From JACQHJ01 sp038063075 (lineage in GTDB: Bacteria > Patescibacteriota > Microgenomatia > Levybacterales > UBA12049): a stretch of 30,117 bases of DNA. The stretch spans positions 1 to 30,117 of the forward strand of contig JBBTVW010000051.1 in assembly GCA_038063075.1 (NCBI GenBank), in the 5' to 3' direction. The notes below the pieces were generated by a model, which was not told where the DNA came from, did not search any database, and was given only the letters and a program-made list of their open reading frames with translations. This document shows, in pieces, positions 1 through 7,522 of the stretch; the stretch's first letter is position 1, and the number at the start of each line of letters is the position of its first letter. A program made the translations under genes and the position numbers.

Positions 1-221
1 AGCTTACGCTTATGATACTTTACTAAGTCAAACTCGTTTATAAAAATATTTCCTTCAGATGGCAAAGAATCTCTTATCAAAAGCCTTAAAAGGGTTGTTT
101 TTCCAGATCCAGTTGGACCAACTAAGAAAACAAATTCTCCTTTATCAACTATTAAAGATATCTCAGTAAGACCAAGTACACCTGTTCCAAATTTTTTTGA
201 TACTTTATCTAGTTTTATCAT
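1..221 (-). CDS. ftsE: Cell-division ABC ATPase FtsE (5' part only)
   Basis: The N-terminal 73 or so residues of an ABC ATPase are present; the rest lies beyond the window edge. The reading begins MIKLDKVSKKFG and carries a Walker A motif GPTGSGKTT around residues 36-44, followed by LLRLLIRD, a wording typical of FtsE. FtsE with its membrane partner FtsX controls peptidoglycan hydrolases at the division site. The start ATG overlaps the stop of the upstream gene (TAATG), so the two are translationally coupled. The order prfB, small gene, ftsE recalls the prfB-ftsE-ftsX order of many Gram-positive bacteria, which supports FtsE over another ABC ATPase. The signature motif and Walker B are not visible here, and ftsX would have to lie outside the window. 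Confidence 0.82.
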   Translation of the reverse strand, partial: MIKLDKVSKKFGTGVLGLTEISLIVDKGEFVFLVGPTGSGKTTLLRLLIRDSLPSEGNIFINEFDLVKYHKRK

Positions 222-706
222 TACAAAACCTCAATTCTTCCTACATCCATTAACCATCCAACACGTTGAGGTTTTTGTGTTTGTCCCCAAACCTTTATTT
301 TCCTTCCGACAAACATTGATAAATCAACTACTGATGATGTTAAGTATGCATTCTTACTTTCTCCTCCTGGCCTTTCAAGATGAAAAGCTCCTTCGCCCTC
401 AACGCCTCCCTCTCTTAATGTACCCTCAGCTATATCTTTGTATGTCTCCAAATCATCAGAACCAACTATTGTACCCTTAGGTGCAGAAGATAAATTCAAA
501 ATTCCACCTGTTTTTGTGGTCAAACTTTGACCACTTATACCTGAGCCTGAAAGAAAAAAGCCCGTAAGTATTCCTACAACTGTAACTATAACTAATGCTA
601 TTACGATTTTAGGAGCAAACTTTGACTTAGAGCTTGTATTATCGAAGCTTTTTATTAAAGGTTGATTTATATTACTTGGTTGTTGATCTAATTGTTCTTT
701 TTCCAT
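221..706 (-). CDS. Small single-pass membrane protein, unknown function
   Basis: This 161-residue protein was not assigned to a family. It has a polar N-terminal tail of about 30 residues rich in Asn, Gln and Ser, one membrane segment at about 33-53 (IVIALVIVTVVGILTGFFL), and an outer or C-terminal domain of about 100 residues. The latter contains DLSMFVGRKIKVWGQTQ and ends GWLMDVGRIEVL; this beta-rich pattern resembles small OB-fold-like domains, but that is only an impression. It sits between prfB and ftsE and overlaps the ftsE start by one base. A TATAAT box and a GGGGGTG ribosome site 13 nt before the ATG suggest its own leader-bearing transcript. Confidence 0.7.
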   Translation of the reverse strand: MEKEQLDQQPSNINQPLIKSFDNTSSKSKFAPKIVIALVIVTVVGILTGFFLSGSGISGQSLTTKTGGILNLSSAPKGTIVGSDDLETYKDIAEGTLREGGVEGEGAFHLERPGGESKNAYLTSSVVDLSMFVGRKIKVWGQTQKPQRVGWLMDVGRIEVL

Positions 707-719
707 GAAAATAAAGTTT

Positions 720-748
720 CACCCCCTCATCTAGTAAACCATATTATA
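720..748 (-). promoter_or_regulatory. Promoter -10 and ribosome site for the 161-residue gene
   Basis: On the minus strand TATAAT occupies 748..743 and GGGGGTG occupies 726..720, 13 nt before the ATG at 706. Unlike most first genes in this window, this one appears to have a leader of about 30 nt. No convincing -35 box is seen. The same GGGGGTGAAA ribosome site precedes the poly-lysine mini-ORF near 14.3 kb. Confidence 0.5.
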
Positions 749-766
749 GCCATTTTGGCAACCTTT

Positions 767-1771
767 TTAGAAAAGCCTAAGCTCTTCTTGTATAAACTGG
801 TCAATCTCTCCGTCCAAAACTGCCTCTGTATTTGATGTTTCAAAATTAGTTCTTAAATCTTTAACCATTTTATAAGGATGGAGAACATAAGATCTAATTT
901 GATTTCCCCAACCAGGAGTTTTATATCCTCCTTTAAGACTTTCTTGCTGTTTTTTCTTTTCTTCTTCGTTGACTAACCAAAGTTTTGCTCGAAGCATTTT
1001 TAGAGCGTATTCTCTATTTTTGCCTTGATATCTCTCTCCTGAAGCTGTAACAGTTATACCGGTTGGCTTATGCTTTAGTCTTACAGCAGTTGATACCTTA
1101 TTTACATTTTGCCCTCCATGACCACCGCTTCTAAAAAAATCCCACTCTAAATCATCATCTTTTAGATCTACTACGCTTTCTTCTTCTATAATTGGTAGGA
1201 CCTCAACCAATGCAAAAGAAGTTTGCCTTAGCTTATCTGCATTAAAAGGAGATTGCCTAACTAACCTATGTACTCCTGCCTCATGTTTTAAATAACCGAA
1301 AGCATACTCTGCATTTACTGAAATAGTTACACTTTTAATACCAGCCTCTTCTCCTATGCTTTCTTCAACTACTTCAAAACTCCAAGTTTTTTTCTCAAAG
1401 TATCTTTTGTACATTCTATAAAGTATATTTGCCCAATCCATTGCTTCAACTCCACCCTGTCCTGAATGGATTGATAAAATTGCAGGACCTTTGTCAAAAA
1501 CATCTGAAAAATATAAAAGATTTTCAAGTTTTTTAACCAAAACAAGCAGTTCTTTTTCATCTTCTTTTTTTACTAATTCCGAAAGTAAATCATAATCACT
1601 TATTTCTTCCTGAAGCTTTGCCAATTCTTTCATTTTTGAAGTAGCCATCTTTTGATCTTTCCAAAAGTCTGGATTAATAGACTCAGCTTCAATTGAGGAA
1701 ACTGAATACCTTTTCTCATCAATATCCATTTTCTCTAAAATTCTATTTGCTTTATCTTTAATTTCAGTCAT
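767..1771 (-). CDS. prfB: Peptide chain release factor 2
   Basis: RF2 recognises UGA and UAA stop codons and triggers peptide release on the ribosome. From the chosen start (MTEIKDKANRIL) the protein has 334 residues. The RF2-specific SPF anticodon tripeptide is at about 174-176 (RQSPFNADKLRQTSF) and the catalytic GGQ at about 219-221 (SGGHGGQNVNK). An upstream in-frame start exists at 1807, but it lies inside the preceding transporter gene and would add a non-conserved tail; the chosen ATG begins one base after that gene's stop. The N-terminus is slightly shorter than in E. coli RF2, and there is no in-frame UGA with programmed frameshift, so the classical autoregulation is absent. No Shine-Dalgarno is visible, so coupling to the upstream gene is likely. 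Confidence 0.95.
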   Translation of the reverse strand: MTEIKDKANRILEKMDIDEKRYSVSSIEAESINPDFWKDQKMATSKMKELAKLQEEISDYDLLSELVKKEDEKELLVLVKKLENLLYFSDVFDKGPAILSIHSGQGGVEAMDWANILYRMYKRYFEKKTWSFEVVEESIGEEAGIKSVTISVNAEYAFGYLKHEAGVHRLVRQSPFNADKLRQTSFALVEVLPIIEEESVVDLKDDDLEWDFFRSGGHGGQNVNKVSTAVRLKHKPTGITVTASGERYQGKNREYALKMLRAKLWLVNEEEKKKQQESLKGGYKTPGWGNQIRSYVLHPYKMVKDLRTNFETSNTEAVLDGEIDQFIQEELRLF

Positions 1772-1772
1772 A

Positions 1773-3038
1773 TTAAAATAAAAATGAAAAGACAACAAAA
1801 ATTGCACAAACTGCCATAATAGCTGTAATTATCCAACCCATTATATTAGAAATAGGTGGATTTGTCCTGCCATTCATAATCTGCTTATTATTTGAGATCT
1901 TCATAACAATAATCAAAAGAAGAGGTGCACATAGACCATTTAAAATTGCTGAGTAATATAAAAGCTCAAATGGCTTAATTGGTAAAAATCCAATTAAAAG
2001 ACCAAGTATGGTTGCTACTCCTATAACAAAATAAAATGTTGGAGCTTGAGAAAATTTTTTATTCAAACCAGCTTTAAAACCAAAACTTTCAGATATTGCA
2101 TAAGAAGCACTTCCTGCAAGAATAGGAACCGCTAATAAACCTGTGCCAATAATACCAGCTGCAAATAATAAAAATGCAAAATCTCCTGCAATTGGCCTAA
2201 GTGCTAAAGCTGCTTGATCTGCTGTTTCAATATTTGTTATTCCGTTTAAATTAAGAGTAGCAGCAGTAGTAATAATAATAAAAAACATTATTAAGTTAGA
2301 GAAAAACATTCCAATAATCGTATCTATTCTTAATTCCCTAATATCTTTACCTGTAATATGGGGCTTACCCCTACCTAAGCTAGCAATTTTATGAGTCATT
2401 ATCTCCTCTTCTACTTCTTCATCTGCTTGCCAGAAAAAAAGATAAGGTGAAATAGTAGTACCAAGGATTGCAACAATATTTAATAAATACTCTTTAGAAA
2501 ATTGAATCGTTGGAAGAATTGTTGACTTAATTATCTTTAACCAATCAAGCTTTATTATAAAAACAGCAAAAATATAAGTAAAAAGTGAAAATGTTAAATA
2601 TTTTAAAAGCTTAGAATATGTTGAATAGGAAACAAATATTTCTAAGCTAAGCGTGGTTACTGTTAATACAATTAACCAAAAAACAAAAGGAAGTTTAACA
2701 AGAAGCTGAGCTGATGCAGCCATTGCTGTAAGATCGGCAGCAATATTAATTGTGTTTGCGAAAAATAAAACAAAAACTGCAGAATATAAAATCAATTTTG
2801 AATAATGTTTTCTTATTATTCCAGAAAGACCCATTCCCGTTGCAAGCCCAATTCTTCCACAAATCTCTTGAACTATTGTCATAAATGGAAATGAAAAAAG
2901 GGCTGTCCAAACTTGCGAATAACCAAACATTGCTCCTGTTTGAGAATATGCAGCTATACCTGAAGGGTCATCATCAGCAGCGCCAGTTATAAATCCAGGA
3001 CCTAAGGATTTTAATATTTTTTTTAGTTTTTCTTTCAT
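1773..3038 (-). CDS. Nramp-family divalent metal transporter with variant metal-site motifs
   Basis: This 421-residue protein has about 11 hydrophobic segments. It opens with the Nramp TM1 pattern GPGFITGAADDDPSG (13-27), in which the canonical DPGN is replaced by DPSG. In TM6 the canonical A/G-x-x-M-P-H is replaced by GTTISPY (193-199), so the metal-selecting methionine corresponds to Ser197. Nramp transporters import Mn2+ or Fe2+ by proton symport; relatives lacking the methionine include Nramp-related Mg2+ transporters, so the substrate here is uncertain. The protein also has an acidic stretch ADEEVEEE (205-212) and a charged loop just after TM6. Its start directly follows the stop of the upstream small gene (TAG-ATG), and prfB follows at a one-base gap, so the three are probably co-transcribed. 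Confidence 0.88.
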   Translation of the reverse strand: MKEKLKKILKSLGPGFITGAADDDPSGIAAYSQTGAMFGYSQVWTALFSFPFMTIVQEICGRIGLATGMGLSGIIRKHYSKLILYSAVFVLFFANTINIAADLTAMAASAQLLVKLPFVFWLIVLTVTTLSLEIFVSYSTYSKLLKYLTFSLFTYIFAVFIIKLDWLKIIKSTILPTIQFSKEYLLNIVAILGTTISPYLFFWQADEEVEEEIMTHKIASLGRGKPHITGKDIRELRIDTIIGMFFSNLIMFFIIITTAATLNLNGITNIETADQAALALRPIAGDFAFLLFAAGIIGTGLLAVPILAGSASYAISESFGFKAGLNKKFSQAPTFYFVIGVATILGLLIGFLPIKPFELLYYSAILNGLCAPLLLIIVMKISNNKQIMNGRTNPPISNIMGWIITAIMAVCAIFVVFSFLF

Positions 3039-3422
3039 CTATAAACCGCTGCAAATCTTCTCACAAGTATTTTTTAACTGACTTTTTGGTAAATCCTGAA
3101 GAGTTTTTAAATCATTTATGATTTTTTGCACCTGTGGGGATGAAGTTGCAATCTCAGCAATATCAAGACTCTCTGCTTGAGTTTTTAAATTATTAAAACT
3201 ATCTTCAACGCCTTCTCTTATATTATTTGATATCTCAGATGTATTTATGCTTTTAACTTCCCCTTGAGGATTTTTAGTTGTACTTAAGTTTTTTTCATCT
3301 GTATTTAAATAGGATTTAAATGAAAGACCAATTGCTATAATTAGAATAGCAATAACACTAGTTACAAAAATTTTCTTTTTATCCCAAATAATATCTTCTG
3401 ATTCTTTTTTTATCCTTGCCAT
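3039..3422 (-). CDS. Small membrane-anchored protein, unknown
   Basis: I chose the internal start MARIKKESED (127 residues) because the longer reading frame begins with a poorly matching extension into the divergent promoter region. A positively charged N-terminus is followed by a membrane segment at about 19-35 (VTSVIAILIIAIGLSF). The remaining 90 residues are polar and probably helical, and end with two cysteines in NTCEKICSGL. No family was recognised. The stop codon abuts the transporter start, so this gene heads a three-gene minus-strand set. The two C-terminal cysteines could form a disulfide outside the membrane, but this is inference. Confidence 0.65.
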   Translation of the reverse strand: MARIKKESEDIIWDKKKIFVTSVIAILIIAIGLSFKSYLNTDEKNLSTTKNPQGEVKSINTSEISNNIREGVEDSFNNLKTQAESLDIAEIATSSPQVQKIINDLKTLQDLPKSQLKNTCEKICSGL

Positions 3423-3472
3423 TGACCTAATTGTAGGTAATTTAAGGCTACTTTGCAAACAAAACAATAGTA

Positions 3473-3478
3473 TATAAT
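3473..3478 (+). promoter_or_regulatory. -10 box for uppP (leaderless spacing)
   Basis: TATAAT lies at 3473-3478 and the uppP ATG at 3485, leaving 6 nt between. Transcription starting about 7 nt after the box would begin at the ATG itself, giving a leaderless mRNA. A weak -35-like TTGCAA is upstream at shortened spacing. Confidence 0.65.
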
Positions 3479-3484
3479 ACTTAT

Positions 3485-4258
3485 ATGGATTATCTTTCAG
3501 CTATCATACTATCTATCGTTGAAGGAATAACAGAATTTTTGCCAATATCCTCAACTGGACACTTAATTGTTGCTTCAGAAGTTTTAAGAATACAGCAAAC
3601 AGACTTTGTAAAAAACTTTGAAATTGTAATTCAATTAGGAGCAATTCTTTCAATTGTAGTTTTATATTTTAAAAGCTTTATCCAAAATAAAGAAGTTTGG
3701 AAAAGAGTATTAGCTGCTTTTATTCCTACTGCAATTGTAGGGTTTGCACTTTTTAAATTCATAAAATCATTTCTTTTAGGAAATCTCTACATTACACTCT
3801 TTGCATTACTTATTGGAGGAATATTACTTATTATCTTAGAACTAATATATAAAGAAAAAGAGCATCATGTTGACTCAGTTGAAAAAATTACTCTTAAAAA
3901 CGCTTTTATTATTGGTATTTTTCAATCACTTGCAATAATTCCTGGAGTATCAAGATCTGCATCAACTATTGTATCTGCGCTTTTTTTGGGAACCAAAAGA
4001 AAGGCTGCAGCTGAGTTCTCTTTTTTACTTGCTGTTCCAACCATGCTAGCGGCAACTTCACTTGATATGCTCAAAAGTAACTTCTCCTTTAATCTTTATG
4101 AGTGGTCTATTCTTGCAGCAGGATTTATTGGATCTTTTATTGTTGCAATTATCGTTGTAAAACTATTTTTAAAGTACTTACAAAATCATAGCTTTATTTC
4201 TTTTGGGATCTATAGAATTGTAGCTGCAATTATTTTTTGGTATATTCTTATCAAATGA
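3485..4258 (+). CDS. uppP: Undecaprenyl-diphosphatase (UppP/BacA)
   Basis: This integral membrane enzyme dephosphorylates undecaprenyl diphosphate to recycle the lipid carrier for peptidoglycan and other surface polymers. The 257-residue length is typical. Both family signatures are intact: EGITEFLPISSTGH at 13-26 and PGVSRS at 153-158, containing the catalytic arginine. About eight hydrophobic helices are seen. It starts a plus-strand pair with the following MGMT-like gene, overlapping it by ATGA. A TATAAT box 6 nt before the ATG predicts a leaderless message. Confidence 0.95.
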   Translation: MDYLSAIILSIVEGITEFLPISSTGHLIVASEVLRIQQTDFVKNFEIVIQLGAILSIVVLYFKSFIQNKEVWKRVLAAFIPTAIVGFALFKFIKSFLLGNLYITLFALLIGGILLIILELIYKEKEHHVDSVEKITLKNAFIIGIFQSLAIIPGVSRSASTIVSALFLGTKRKAAAEFSFLLAVPTMLAATSLDMLKSNFSFNLYEWSILAAGFIGSFIVAIIVVKLFLKYLQNHSFISFGIYRIVAAIIFWYILIK

Positions 4259-4557
4259 ACACATTTGATAAAGTTTATGATCTTGTTGCTTCAATCCCCA
4301 AGGGAAAAGTTACAACATACAAAGCTCTCTCAATACTTTTGCTTACAACTCCAAGGGTTGTAGGATTTGCGCTACATGCTAATAAAAATCCTAAAACTGT
4401 TTTTTGTCATAGAGTAATAAATTCAAAAGGAGAAATATCAGCTGGCTTTGCTTTTGGAGGTCCAAAATCTCAAAGAAAATTATTAGAGAAAGAAGGAGTA
4501 GAATTTGATAAAAATGGAAAAGTAGATCTTAATAGATTTGGATATTTTTTATCCTAA
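4255..4557 (+). CDS. MGMT-family DNA-binding domain protein (alkyltransferase or ATL-like)
   Basis: This 100-residue protein corresponds to the C-terminal DNA-binding and active-site domain of O6-methylguanine-DNA methyltransferase, without the usual N-terminal domain. It has the helix-turn-helix wording PKGKVTTYKALS, the arginine-finger region TTPRVVGFALHANKNP, and FCHRV at 50-54, where Cys51 is retained but the usual preceding proline of PCHRV is Phe. The retained cysteine fits a minimal alkyltransferase rather than the cysteine-less ATL proteins. The start MNTFDKVYD was preferred because it overlaps the uppP stop as ATGA. Its 3' end overlaps the end of the broken gene on the other strand by a few bases. 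Confidence 0.85.
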   Translation: MNTFDKVYDLVASIPKGKVTTYKALSILLLTTPRVVGFALHANKNPKTVFCHRVINSKGEISAGFAFGGPKSQRKLLEKEGVEFDKNGKVDLNRFGYFLS

Positions 4558-4880
4558 GCTTTTGCCCCTTTTACATCTTCTAATAAATCACTTGTAACCT
4601 GATCAATTTCTTTTTTCAACTTTTCTTCTATGTCACTAATTTTTTCCTTAAGATGAGATAGGGTTTTACTATGATCTTCTTTTGATAAATTACTTAAGAA
4701 TTTTTACTTTTCTTCTGGCTCTAGCTGGTCTAACACGCTTGAAACAACGGTTGTATGTATGTTTGCCTCCACTAAAGATAAAAGGTGTACTCTTTCTTTG
4801 CTTGTTACATCAAGCTCAGCAATCTCTAAAGTAATATGAGTTGTTTCAACTAAGTGTGAATAAAAATGTTTTGTTTTCAT
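4554..4880 (-). pseudogene. Small helical protein gene interrupted by an in-frame TAA
   Basis: A single frame runs from ATG at 4880 to TAG at 4554 and would encode 108 residues, but codon 59 is TAA (4706..4704). Before the stop it reads MKTKHFYSHLVETTH to DQLEPEEK, and after it KFLSNLSKEDHSK to LLEDVKGAKA. Both halves are charged, helix-rich and stay in one frame, as expected of one gene hit by a single change such as AAA to TAA. The first part alone has a good start with TATAAT 6 nt upstream. It may be a true nonsense mutation, a strain polymorphism, an assembly error or a shortened 58-residue product. I did not recognise the family. This accounts for the otherwise gene-less 4558-4887 stretch. 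Confidence 0.7.
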
Positions 4881-4886
4881 ATTTAT

Positions 4887-4892
4887 ATTATA
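4887..4892 (-). promoter_or_regulatory. -10 box for the interrupted gene
   Basis: Minus-strand TATAAT at 4892..4887 is separated from the ATG at 4880 by exactly 6 nt. It overlaps the stop codon of the upstream gene. Confidence 0.6.
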
Positions 4893-5760
4893 AACTAACT
4901 GGACCTAATGGTACTTTATTTTCAGGATCATCTATGAATAAATAAATAACAGGACCTTTTTGCCTACCGTCAACTCTTTCTAAATACCTCATTACTTCTG
5001 GCGATCCACCTAATTGCTTATTCGTCCATGCAGCCGGACCTGAATCTGCAATATCAGCTACAACTGCTTTTCCATTTTGTGGATTTACCACAAGCATTTT
5101 TCTGTATTTATAAAACTCCATGTATTCTTTAACATTTTCACTAAAACCAGGAGACAAAAATGTCTGCACAGCTATATAATATTTTTCTCTTTGACTATCT
5201 TCTGCTGTCATTTCTGATCTGGAATTTGCAAAGTATCTAAAAGCTCCAAGCCCCGGAGCCATACCATGTTTTCCAAAATCATATGCTTCTTCTGGATTAT
5301 CAAAATGAGATAGCATATTATCTCCCGGAAATCTTGCTAAATGCTGCTCTTGACCAATATAGCCATACTGGGAATTTAGTCTTTTACCAGATAATTCTCC
5401 TACTGTTTTAATACCAAAAGTACGCGACAAAACTTCAGAAACACTTGCTTCTTCATCCCTGGTTAAGGGTCTAACGTCTGGTGGTAAAACATTTTTCAAG
5501 TCATAAATTAAAAATACTCTCTTATCTACAGGTTCTTCTTGTACAGTGCTAGTTGAAAAAAAAGCTGGGATCTGGGGAACAATTGGGTTTGTAAGCATAA
5601 ATATTCCAGCAATTGAACCAACAGCTAATTGCTTTGAGTTGTTCTCAAGCCATTCAAAAGCATCTTTATGTTTTTCAAAAATTTCCCTTTGTAATCCTTC
5701 ATGTTTTTTTGTCCACTTGTCTAGAAGCTTTTGATAATGAATGCTTTTATCTTTGGGCAT
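4888..5760 (-). CDS. Membrane-anchored protein with possible double-psi beta-barrel C-terminus
   Basis: This protein has 290 residues. A charged cytoplasmic N-terminus of about 45 residues is followed by one weak membrane segment at about 46-68 (LAVGSIAGIFMLTNPIVPQIPAFF), placing the rest outside. The C-terminal part, with VVNPQNGKAVVADIADSGP then AAWTNKQLGGSPEVM, resembles double-psi beta-barrel domains of RlpA-like or cell-wall-associated proteins, including the conserved pattern D-x-GP and a GGS loop. No catalytic residue can be assigned with confidence. The gene has its own extended -10 (TGCTATGAT) exactly 6 nt before the ATG. The domain call is a judgement from motif wording and needs a profile search. 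Confidence 0.6.
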   Translation of the reverse strand: MPKDKSIHYQKLLDKWTKKHEGLQREIFEKHKDAFEWLENNSKQLAVGSIAGIFMLTNPIVPQIPAFFSTSTVQEEPVDKRVFLIYDLKNVLPPDVRPLTRDEEASVSEVLSRTFGIKTVGELSGKRLNSQYGYIGQEQHLARFPGDNMLSHFDNPEEAYDFGKHGMAPGLGAFRYFANSRSEMTAEDSQREKYYIAVQTFLSPGFSENVKEYMEFYKYRKMLVVNPQNGKAVVADIADSGPAAWTNKQLGGSPEVMRYLERVDGRQKGPVIYLFIDDPENKVPLGPVSL

Positions 5761-5766
5761 ATATTT

Positions 5767-5775
5767 ATCATAGCA
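5767..5775 (-). promoter_or_regulatory. Extended -10 TGCTATGAT, leaderless spacing
   Basis: The minus-strand hexamer TATGAT (5772..5767) with TGC directly upstream lies 6 nt before the ATG at 5760. Confidence 0.6.
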
Positions 5776-5783
5776 AATTTATA

Positions 5784-7520
5784 CTATTTGTTAAAACTAT
5801 AGATATAAGTTTGCCCAATTTTTTCTTTAAAGAAAATAATTGAACTTTTATTTAAACTTGAGATGACAAAATTACCGTCTCCTAATCTGTAATATTTATT
5901 TTTATACAGATTGTTATACTCATCGATATTTACTATTACATAATCAACTCCAATATTTTTCAATTTTTCTAAGGATTTTGTATTTGGAAAATCGTTAAAG
6001 AAAAATAAAACATTTTCTTGCCACTCTAATGGAGAAAAACCACTGTAGCCATTAATTACTTTTCTAAAATTTTTTGTATAAAAATATTGTCTTTCAAGTT
6101 CTATATAAGAATTAGGAGAGTTCCAATTATAAATTGGCATTAAAACAAAAACTGAATCTTTTGACGTGGTATTCATCCATTGATAAACTTTTGGGAAATT
6201 ATTAATTGATAAAACTTTATAAAACTTCATTGGAAAATTATATTCTGCTACAATTCCAAAAATTAAAATTATATATATAATCCACGCCTTTTTAAAATTC
6301 TTTAATATTAAAGACAGAGTTAATGAAATTAAAATTGCCATACAAAACATAAAAAGAATTTCCCATCTTGCTGAATTCCTAAATCCATTAAATCCAGGAA
6401 TAATATAATAAAACAATGCATAAGGCAAAATAATTGGAAATGGAGAGTGAATAGTCTGTCTTGCAAAATGGAGCGCAGGACCAAAGCTTAAAATTAAACC
6501 AAGTATTCCCGTTATAAAAAAACTTCTATCAACAATATTAAGTATCCTAAATTTTTTAATAGAATAAAATATAACAAAGACACCAAGTACACTAAACATT
6601 AACCCCATATATCCTGATTTAATCTCATCAGTTCGCAAGTATTTTTGCCAATTAGATATTTCTAAAAGTATCGGCTCTAAAACAGTGTGCTCATTTGGAT
6701 AAATTAAATCTTCAGGCTGAAGAGCAAAGTGAATAGAGTCCCTAATGTCTCTTTTTGCATAATATTTATTATCAACATCGATATAGGGTTTAATTATTGG
6801 AATAATTAAAATTATGAAAAATACTAAAATTAATAAATTATTTTTTGAAACAATGTTTTTAAATAATTTTTTATCCTTAAAAAAAGAGAATATAAGATAA
6901 ATTGCGTAAAAAAATGAAATGAAATACCCTGGCAAAAAACTATTATAAAATTGAAATAAGAAAAAAAGTAAAGACAAAAAAAGATAGCGACTTTTAAGAT
7001 TATTTACAAAAATTATAAAAAATAAAATTGCTAGCGGAACCCATTGAATTGATAAAATTTGAATATGAGTTTTTTTATCTAAAAATAAAGGGGAGAAAAT
7101 TATAAGTAGTCCTGATACCAAAGATGCCCAAAAATTCTTTGTTAAGTAAAAAGAAAGAATAAAAGTAAAAAAGCCTACCATAAATATAGATGAAATAAGT
7201 GTAAAGTTAACAATAGAAACAGGCTCCTGTATTAACAAAAGAGGTATTATTCCTAAAACGCTTGATGTAATAAAAATATCTGAGTAAGCAATTGGATTTA
7301 TGAATGGATAATAAATAGTACCATCAAATAAACTTAGCGGATTTGTAAAAATAATATTTACTATCCAATTCATTACATAAACATGTAGATATTGATCACC
7401 ATATCCAGTTATTAAACTTCCTAAGTTAAAAATTAAAGGAAATGTAATATAGATAGCACTTATTAAGAATATAACAAAAGAGATTATTAAAGGTTTAAAG
7501 TTGTTTTTAACAAATTTCAT
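5784..7520 (-). CDS. Large polytopic membrane protein, GT-C/YfhO-like
   Basis: The 578 residues contain about 12 hydrophobic helices and a C-terminal soluble part of about 130 residues. The first outer loop carries GYGDQYLHVYVMNW (39-52). An acidic residue in this loop is typical of GT-C-fold glycosyltransferases, which move sugars from lipid-linked donors on the outer membrane face. The later FNGFRNSARWEILF segment and C-terminal domain recall YfhO-type proteins. It follows another GT-C-like gene with only two bases between stop and start, suggesting joint work in glycan or lipid-carrier-linked surface modification. Substrate cannot be inferred. Base use is strongly AT-rich, like its partner. 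Confidence 0.65.
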   Translation of the reverse strand: MKFVKNNFKPLIISFVIFLISAIYITFPLIFNLGSLITGYGDQYLHVYVMNWIVNIIFTNPLSLFDGTIYYPFINPIAYSDIFITSSVLGIIPLLLIQEPVSIVNFTLISSIFMVGFFTFILSFYLTKNFWASLVSGLLIIFSPLFLDKKTHIQILSIQWVPLAILFFIIFVNNLKSRYLFLSLLFFLFQFYNSFLPGYFISFFYAIYLIFSFFKDKKLFKNIVSKNNLLILVFFIILIIPIIKPYIDVDNKYYAKRDIRDSIHFALQPEDLIYPNEHTVLEPILLEISNWQKYLRTDEIKSGYMGLMFSVLGVFVIFYSIKKFRILNIVDRSFFITGILGLILSFGPALHFARQTIHSPFPIILPYALFYYIIPGFNGFRNSARWEILFMFCMAILISLTLSLILKNFKKAWIIYIILIFGIVAEYNFPMKFYKVLSINNFPKVYQWMNTTSKDSVFVLMPIYNWNSPNSYIELERQYFYTKNFRKVINGYSGFSPLEWQENVLFFFNDFPNTKSLEKLKNIGVDYVIVNIDEYNNLYKNKYYRLGDGNFVISSLNKSSIIFFKEKIGQTYIYSFNK

Positions 7521-7522
7521 AT

